Part shown: in pieces, positions 57,780 through 64,000 of the stretch | Layout of the letters: each line of letters begins with the position of its first letter | Numbering within the stretch: position 1 is the stretch's first letter | Origin: Sciurus carolinensis | Taxonomy: Eukaryota > Chordata > Mammalia > Rodentia > Sciuridae | DNA length: 64,000 nucleotides | Direction of reading: 5' to 3' | NCBI RefSeq assembly: GCF_902686445.1 | Contig: NC_062213.1 | Location: 5,267,241 to 5,331,240, forward strand | Program-made: the position numbers and the translations under genes | Notes under the pieces: model-generated | The model's input: only the letters and a program-made list of their open reading frames with translations | Database searches by the model: none | Told to the model about the DNA's origin: nothing

Positions 57780-58121
57780 CTAATATTCCATTGTGTATAT
57801 ATGCCACAGTTTCTTTATCCATTCATCAATTGAAGGGCCTCTTGGTTGGTTCCATAATCTAGCTATTGTGAATTGAGTAGCAATGAACATTGATGTGGCT
57901 GCATCACTGTAGTATGCTGATTTTAAGTCCTTTGGGTATAAACCTAGGAGTGGGATAGCTGGTTCAGATGGTGGGTCCATTCCACATGTTTTGAGGAATC
58001 TCCATAAGGCTTTCCAGAGTGGCTGCACCAATTTGCAACTCCAGCAGCAATGTATGAATGTGCCTTTTCCCCCACATCCATGCCAACACTTATTATTGCT
58101 TGTGTTCTTGATAATAGTCAT
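57780..58121 (-). pseudogene. L1 ORF2 C-terminal fragment
   Basis: A 113-codon open piece with the ORF2 C-terminal Cys/His motif (CWHGCG then HCCWSC), followed by [31 protein letters not shown] and a WIKKLWHIYTMEY ending. In intact L1 this tail follows the reverse-transcriptase domain and helps bind RNA. Upstream (rightward) the frame is interrupted, although FNKWCWENW-type residues are legible near 58665-58690. Recognition is by familiar L1 sequence; the piece has no function on its own. Confidence 0.9.
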
Positions 58122-58949
58122 TTTAATTGAAATTAGATAAAATCATAGGGTGGTTTTAATTTGCATTTCTCTAATTACAAGAGATGATGAGCATGTTTTC
58201 ATGTATTTGTTGATCACCTGTATATCTTCTTCTGTGAAGAGTCTTCCCAGTTCCTTAACCCATTGATTGATAGGGTTCTTTGTATTTTTGGTGTAAAGTT
58301 TTTTAAGTTCTTTATAAATTTTGGAGATTAGTGCTCTGTCTAAAGTATGTGTGGGAAAGATTTTCTCCCACTCTGTAGGCTCTCTTTTGACATTATTAAT
58401 TGTTTCCTTTACTGAGAAAAAGCTTTTTAGTTTGAATTCATCCCATTTAATGATTCTTGCTTTTATTTCTTGCTCTCTGAGGGTCTTATTAAGGAAGTCT
58501 CGTCCTAAGTCAACATGATGAAGATTTGGGCCTACTTTTTCTTCTATTTGTGAAGAGTCTCAGGTCTAATTCCTAGATCCTTGATCCATTTTGAGTAGAG
58601 TTTTGTTCATGGTGAGAGATAGGGGTTTAATTTCATTTTATTGCATATGAATTTCCAGTTTTCCCAGCACCATTTGTTGAAGAGGTTATCTTTTCTCCAT
58701 TGTATGTTTTTGGCACCTTTGTTTAATATGAGGTAACTGTACTTATATGAGTTTGTCTCTGTGTCTTCTATTCTGTATCATTGGTCTACCTGTCTATTTT
58801 GATGCCAATACTATGCCATTTTTGTTACTATTTCTCTATAGTAGAGTTTAAGATCTGGTATTGTGATACCTCCTGCATCACTTTTCCTGCCCAGGCTATT
58901 CTGGGTCTTTTGTTCTTCCAGATGAATTTCATGATTGCTTTCTCTATTT

Positions 58950-59036
58950 ATTTTTCTTCAGTGCTGGGATTGAACCCAGGGCCTTGTGCTTGCAAAGCAA
59001 GCACTATATCAATTGAGTTATATCCCCAGTCCCAGA
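58950..59036 (-). mobile_element. ID SINE (tRNA-Ala-derived) inserted in the L1
   Basis: Read on the minus strand it starts GGGACTGGGGATATAACTCA, continues with a B-box-like GGTTCAATCCC and ends in an A-rich tail. About 85 bp, the normal ID length. An 11-bp target duplication, TTTCTCTATTT, flanks it at 58939-58949 and 59037-59047. Confidence 0.92.
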
Positions 59037-59151
59037 TTTCTCTATTTCTATGAGGAATGTGATTGGGATTTTAATTGGAATTGCATTAAATCTGTATAGC
59101 GCCTTTAGAAGTAGGGCCATTTTGATAATATTAATTCTGCCTATCCAAGAA

Positions 59152-59616
59152 CTGAAAGCATTCCCTTTAAAAGCTGGAACAAGACAGGGATGCCCTCTTT
59201 CACCACTTCTATTCAACATGGTGCTTGAAATACTAACCAGAGCAATTAGACAGACCAAAGAAATTAAAGGGATATGAATAGGAAAAGAAGAACTCAAGCT
59301 GTCACTATTTGCCGATGACATGAGTCTATATTTAGAGGATCCAAAAAAAAAAAAAAAAAAGCCACCAGAAAACTTCTAGACCTAATAAATGAATTCAGTA
59401 AAATAGCAGGATATAAAATCAACACACATAAATCTAATGCATTTCTATTCATAAGTGATGAATCATCTGAACGAGAAATGAGGAAAACAACTCTGTTCAC
59501 AATAACCTCAAAAAAAAAATACTTGGGAATTAATCTAACAAGAGAGGTGAAAGATCTCTACAATGAAAACTGCAGAACATTAAAGAAATTGAGGAAGACC
59601 TTAGAAGATGGAAAGA
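59152..59616 (+). pseudogene. Inverted L1 ORF2 reverse-transcriptase fragment
   Basis: The + strand reads [14 protein letters not shown], an RT core segment, then a stop, then the catalytic FADDM at 59308-59322. A pure A run (59342-59360) shifts the frame. Further on, TKEVKDLYNEN-like residues appear in another frame at about 59538-59570, with TAA and TGA stops in between. This is the part of ORF2 that should lie immediately upstream of the leftward half. Confidence 0.9.
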
Positions 59617-59630
59617 TCTGGTTTTGCTTT

Positions 59631-60134
59631 GATAGAACTCAAAAGTGCAATTGAAGTTGATTTGCAGCATTGAGTTGGTAATTGAATGTGCTCAAATTCT
59701 ACCTCCTTTTAGTTCTCTCTTCTCTTGCAGTTTGATTGTGCCCATATTTTTCCTGAAGAAGCCGAGTCCCAAGAACTCTCAGGGAGTTCCTGAGAACCTG
59801 GCTCTTGAGTGGGCACCATGTGGTTTCTCCTAGATGAGAGGGGCAGACCTTGAGGAGCTCCTTCGTGTTTGAGATCCCCTTGAGCAATGATCATAAACGT
59901 GGTGTTATAATAAAACTGTGCATTTATATTGCCTCTTGCCCTTAGGGTGACAAAGTGTTTTACAAACATAAATTGCTAGAAATCTTTTATATTAATTAAA
60001 ATGAGCAGGTTCCCTTGTCAAAGAAGGTGAGTGGCTTTTTTCCTTCCTTTCTATTTTTTCCACTTTTGGGTGTTTTAACAGGTGAATGAATTGAGGCACA
60101 AGTGTGTTCTTTAAGTGTATGCAGAGGCGTTCTG
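59631..60134. other. No gene seen
   Basis: Original sequence resuming after the L1 target duplication. Frames at 59645-59969 overlap on both strands and are unrecognised. Confidence 0.45.
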
Positions 60135-60300
60135 AGAATAGGTGGATTCAGTATTAGCTAATTGGGCAACAACATTGCCAATATCATTCACTGCTCTTTT
60201 GATTAATAGTTATAGCAGCAATAATTTGGTAATTTGTGAGTGCTGATATTCACGTCAAGAGCATCTGTGTCATTTGTGCTCCCCTTATTGAATGGCTGCA
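60135..60300. promoter_or_regulatory. Candidate conserved non-coding element
   Basis: Repeat-free block with TATTAGCTAATTGGGCAACA, TTTTGATTAATAGTTATAGC, AGCAATAATTTGGTAATTTG and an NF1/RFX-like imperfect palindrome ATTGGGCAACAACATTGCCAAT. Dense TAAT-type motifs without coding or repeat signature suggest an enhancer. Inference only. Confidence 0.35.
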
Positions 60301-60339
60301 GTAAATCACACACGAGGCCTGGTGCTTGGTTTGCAATGA

Positions 60340-60510
60340 CACATGTGTCCTTACAATGCCACTGTGAGATGGGCCTTATCTCCCTTCACTATTGTAAAGT
60401 GACTTTATCTTCACTTACTGCCCTGGAACCTAAGATTCAAAGCAGTTTGCTACACAGTCCTGCTGCTAGGAAGTGGTAGAAATGGAGTTCTAATCCAGGT
60501 TAGTCAGTTG
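60340..60510 (-). repeat. MIR SINE, antisense
   Basis: CTTACAATGCCACTGTGAGA then TGGGCC, GTGACTTTATCTTCACTTAC and GGAAGTGGTAGAAATGGAGT. Confidence 0.6.
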
Positions 60511-60839
60511 TCTGTATTCTTCTCTACCATGATTTATTGACAAGCCGTATTGCTCGCTTTCCTTCTTCATTTTAAACTCCTGACAATTTCCATCAGAAAG
60601 AGCAGTGCTTCATGGGTGGCTGCCTTGGCATGGGAGGTCCTACTGACGACCAGAGAGAAGGAGGAGATGAAGCCAGCTGCTGGTGGAGCTCAGACCTGGG
60701 GCCTTGAGAAGCAGCACACGGCACCTGGACTTTATTTTCTGTATACGTGTCATCCTGCATATCAGTACTAATGTGAAGCTTGCAGAAGTCCACGGGGGTG
60801 GGGAGGGAAGCCTTGCTCTCTGTGAACATCATTTTTCAG

Positions 60840-61010
60840 TCACTGCAGTAGAGACATTACCAAACGTTCTCACAACAACTCCATGAGGCAGGTTTTCATC
60901 TTTATTTTATGAAGGAAGAAGCAAAGACACAGAAAGGCTAGAGGATTTGCTCAAGGTTGCATATCCCTTGAAAAGTATCCCTAACTCATTTAACCCTAAG
61001 ACCTGTTCCT
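60840..61010 (-). repeat. MIR SINE, antisense
   Basis: TCACAACAACTCCATGAGGC, TTTTATGAAGGAAGAAGCAA then AGACACAGAAAGGCTAGAGG, TTTGCTCAAGGTTGCATATC. A good, ordered copy. Confidence 0.8.
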
Positions 61011-62404
61011 TCCATTCTCATACTCTTTGAAAAGTCTAATCAGATTTGATGGCCAATCAGCCTGAATCAAATCTTCTACCTATGTCAGCATGCCCTGTAA
61101 GGATTTCCTGTTCAATTTGGACACCTGAGGCCAAGTTTGCATTTAAAGACTATTGTGATTTTCCAAACTGGCCAGACTAGCAAGATGCCAGAACATCTCT
61201 TTCATCATGCTCACGCTGGCCCTGGAAGGTCAGAAAAGGCTGTGCTCAGATGGAAGCCAGCCTACACCTTTGCATTCTAACTTGCCTCCCATTCGTACCA
61301 TTGATTATGATGCTCTGTTTCCCTCTGGTGACTGGGTGTGTTAGATTGCAGGACACAGCCTATGGCAGCACAGTCCAGGCTGCCACTGCATTTCACAAAG
61401 GCCATGCTCAGAGCACGGTGTCCAGCGGCAAAACACGTAGGCACTGTGATTCCTTCTGTCCAACTCGAGTTAATATGTTTCTACAAAGAGCTCTGCAGAG
61501 CCAGTCCTTGCACATCGCCACCACCTCCTCTCTCTTACAGCAGGGGACACGCATCAGATGCAAGCTGTTGGGGTATTTTCCATGGACATGGATGGAGTGA
61601 CCACACATGGATGACCTTTTCATCAATTCACACACCTTGACTCTACTAAGTTCTTCCCAGTGGCTCCCTCCTCTTGCTGACACAGGTGTTCTTTCCCCTT
61701 TGTCACCAAGAACATTGCTTGGTTCCATGTTTGCTGCCCTCCTTCCTGATTAGGCAGTGTGAGGTGAGCATTACTTAAATGCTCCCTGAAGGTCACCTTG
61801 CATGAAGGTGGAGGACTGGCCTCACTAAAACACTGTATTATAAAGTGAAACACAAGAGGCCTTGTTGTCCAGCAGGGCACACGGGAGTCTCAGGCAGCGC
61901 AGTCTGACACTTAGGAAGGGCAGGCTGGCATTGCCCTGGCCCCCAAGGCAAAGAGAACAAGATGACTTTGAAATACCTGCTGAATCCAGACCCCCAGTCT
62001 TAGGCTAGATGACTGATGTACTTCAGTGCCATTGACTAATCTGATTTAAAGTCTCCTCTATGATTTTTTAAGCAGAAGGGTGATATGATTAAAACTATAA
62101 TTTAAAAGGATCATTTTGAGTAAACCAAGGTGAGTTTGTGATCTTCAAATATGTGTTTGGATTCATTTGTTTGGATTTATTTAGAAATGTTTATCGTGAA
62201 CCTGAATTTTTGGAATATCGAGACCTGATGGGATGATATAGTTGAAAATAGTGAAAAGTTCTAAAATTCTATATACAATTTACCATCACTGCTACTGCAT
62301 TTGGTAATGTTATTAACACAGCTATTGCATTAGAATAAGGGACAAGGTAACACGACAGGATTACAACTGCATTTGATGTCAGTAGTGACACTGCATCACA
62401 ACGC
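61011..62404. other. No gene supported; possible L2 scrap at 62060-62130
   Basis: A 116-codon + frame and a 106-codon minus frame overlap at 61250-61728; neither is recognised. TAAGCAGAAGGGTGATATGA (62070) looks like a reversed L2 body. Confidence 0.4.
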
Positions 62405-62530
62405 CGTTCCTGTAGCTGTGTCGCCTCTCAGTTCCCTCACCTGTAAGATGAGGGTAATGCTCCAAGTCTCACCGTGTGCTGGTGGGTGTCAGTGAGATGA
62501 CGTGTCCCAGCATGGAACCTAGAGCACAGA
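62405..62530 (+). repeat. MIR SINE
   Basis: CTCTCAGTTCCCTCACCTGT then AAGATGAGGGTAATG, GTGTCAGTGAGATGACGTGT. Confidence 0.7.
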
Positions 62531-62944
62531 TTCAGCCACATCTGGGGAGAGAAAAGCAGGTTGGTCCTAGGCTGGAGGACTCTTATGGTTGGTGGCAGGA
62601 AGGCAGGACTGCCTGGAAGCATCCGATTTCAGTCACTTTCAGTATTCAGGTAATGCCGGCATGGCACCCCATGTCCTTGACCATGTGCTTCAGAGCAGCT
62701 CCAGAATCCAGGCTTGCTCATTCCCCCCATTTTAGTCACTGCTCCAGCTTCAGAGAGTGCAGTGTGTGAAGGTAGTGGTAGATCACAAAGTCACAGTCCC
62801 ATTGAGAGGGTGTTGGGCATCATTTCCAAGAGAGGAAAAAGAAATAAGAACAGATTCCTCTGGAGTCCAGCACTCTGCTACCATGCCTCCTACTGTGACC
62901 CGGCCAGCTGGGGAGGGCCCTGGAAGCCTAGACTGTGGTGTTTA
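62531..62944. other. No gene supported
   Basis: Overlapping frames of 60-97 codons without a recognisable domain. Confidence 0.4.
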
Positions 62945-63110
62945 ATATATCTGCACTGGAATCCTAGCGTCTGCTGCTCACAGCTGTGAGACCTGGGCCA
63001 GCAGGTTGCTGAGAGCAGCCTCAGGTTCCTCATCTTTATAATGGAACACTCACACCTACCTTGACTTGGAAAAGTCACATAGTCAATCACAGACAAACAC
63101 TCAATAGATG
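62945..63110 (+). repeat. MIR SINE
   Basis: CTGCACTGGAATCCTAGCGT, CAGCTGTGAGACCTGGGCCA, CCTCAGGTTCCTCATCTTTA and an end with AAACACTCAATAGATG. Confidence 0.7.
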
Positions 63111-63113
63111 TAT

Positions 63114-63133
63114 TCTCCTCCTCCTCCTCCTCC
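63114..63133 (+). repeat. (TCC)n trinucleotide repeat
   Basis: CTCCTCCTCCTCCTCCTCC directly after the MIR tail, where short simple repeats often grow. Confidence 0.9.
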
Positions 63134-64000
63134 TTCTTTTAAACTTTCCTAATTATTCTTATTCTCCCTAAAAATGAAGGTTCAGAATTGAATAAATCAA
63201 AGAGATTCAGAAACAACATTAGATTCACAGTTAGGCAGCAATTGATTTTTTTCTTGGGTAAGAAAAAATTATACATCTGTTTCTAAAATATGAAGAGTGG
63301 TGATTATGATTCATGCACACATGATTCACAGAGAAAGCTGGAGCAGAAACACAGCTAAACTAATAATATTCCATCCTTGTGACTACAGCTTCTCTAAGCT
63401 TAGAATGTGCACCCAGAGTCGGAGCAAGAATCCCAAGGGCAATCTTGGTGCTGCTTGTGAGTGGCACAAGCAGAAACGATGGTGGTTTCCCCATAACCCT
63501 CCTCCCCAGGTGGCTGGTGCCATCTGCAGCTGCTCCACTCTCCGCACTGTTTCCAAGTGCCTTGGTTCCTGGTGAAGATGCTCAGCACTGGTTTCATCCA
63601 ATTTTTTGGACTATGGCAGCAACTTCCAGCTCATTCCCAACCCCCAGTACCTCCCCTTCTCCAACTAACCTATCCTCTTTCTTCCCACTGGGGTGAACTT
63701 CTTAAATCTTTGGTCAGAGGTCAACCATGTGACTTTAGATGTACTTGGGCCCCAAGGTGATGTGGGTGGCATTCAGGATCTACCGTCTTCTTCCCACATG
63801 TCCCTTAGGCACTCGACCTTGCTGAGCACAAAGTTCATCATTTACGAAATAGTTTGCATCTATTTAGCAGTCTTCACGAGGATCAAGCACACCACCCATA
63901 CACACTACTCGACACAGTTCCTGAAATGCAATGGGTCATCAGAAAGTTTACTCTTTCATGGCTCTCCACTGCAGACCTTCTAAACTGTCCACATGTGCCT
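63134..64000. other. No gene supported at the right edge
   Basis: Frames of 92-105 codons overlap on both strands at 63297-63760. No domain or repeat is recognised. Confidence 0.4.

Larger units (their letters stand above)
57394..59616 (-). mobile_element. Young L1 LINE with inverted 5' half (twin-priming product)
   Basis: The left end is the antisense poly-A tail and 3' UTR (TTACAGACTGCATTTTGATT onward). ORF2 runs leftward from about 59150 to 57780. At about 59151 the polarity flips and 59152-59616 carries the upstream, reverse-transcriptase part of ORF2 on the + strand. The whole unit is bounded by a 14-bp target duplication, TCTGGTTTTGCTTT, at 57380-57393 and 59617-59630. In ORF2 order the two halves are almost contiguous. 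ORF2 is broken by stops and by an ID insertion, so the copy is dead. Confidence 0.93.

Noticed and set aside
59004..59321. 105-codon minus frame, and 75-codon + frame 59050-59277
   Set aside because: Both cross the L1 inversion junction, and the first also the ID SINE; they are chimeras of sense and antisense L1.
1..64000. Possible CRISPR, operon, phage or toxin-antitoxin content
   Set aside because: No regularly spaced repeats, ribosome binding sites or compact gene clusters; all repeats are mammalian retroelements, DNA-transposon fossils or microsatellites.

Overview
The window is nuclear DNA of a placental mammal and most probably a sciurid rodent (squirrel, marmot or ground squirrel). 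The mammalian call rests on fossil MIR, L2, ERVL/MaLR and Tigger repeats, CA microsatellites and one sharply bounded CpG island. The squirrel-family call is an inference from the younger repeats: four L1 3' ends sharing an unusual 3' UTR that opens near TTACAGACTGC and runs through ATAGGGTAA, a tRNA-Ala-type ID SINE, and a B1-like 7SL SINE. I recognise no prokaryotic or viral genome structure, RNA gene, CRISPR array or intact mobile element.

Layout. Positions 440-1260 are a CpG island with GC boxes, a G-quadruplex run, a CGG repeat, an RFX/X-box-like site and several consensus splice donors on the + strand. It is almost certainly a promoter and first exon, probably of a gene running to the right, in which case the rest would be first-intron sequence. 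I could not name the gene and found no downstream exon that I can defend. Most long open frames are chance frames in GC-rich or repeat DNA. The only one I could not dismiss is a pair of adjoining minus-strand frames at 35819-36429.

Repeats from left to right: L2/MIR debris (2.5-9.5 kb); a 53-bp direct repeat 1,281 bp apart (10753 and 12034); MaLR LTR fragments (13.0, 40.8 and 42.0 kb); an MLT2-like LTR split by a MaLR LTR (17.5-18.6 kb); old L1s (19.6-20.4 kb minus, 45.0-46.9 kb plus); a young L1 3' end (27.4-28.1 kb); microsatellites (27.8, 28.1, 33.2 and 53.5 kb); a Tigger element split by an L1 3' end (49.7-50.2 kb); L2s (54-55 kb); and a young L1 with an inverted 5' half, target-site duplications and an ID SINE inside it (57.4-59.6 kb). 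Several AT-rich, repeat-free blocks with homeodomain-like motifs (25.2, 25.9, 29.0 and 60.2 kb) are enhancer candidates.

No set of genes works together here. The content is regulatory and mobile-element history. Repeat names come from remembered consensus patterns and boundaries are approximate, usually within 10-40 bp, except where duplications or exact repeats are given.
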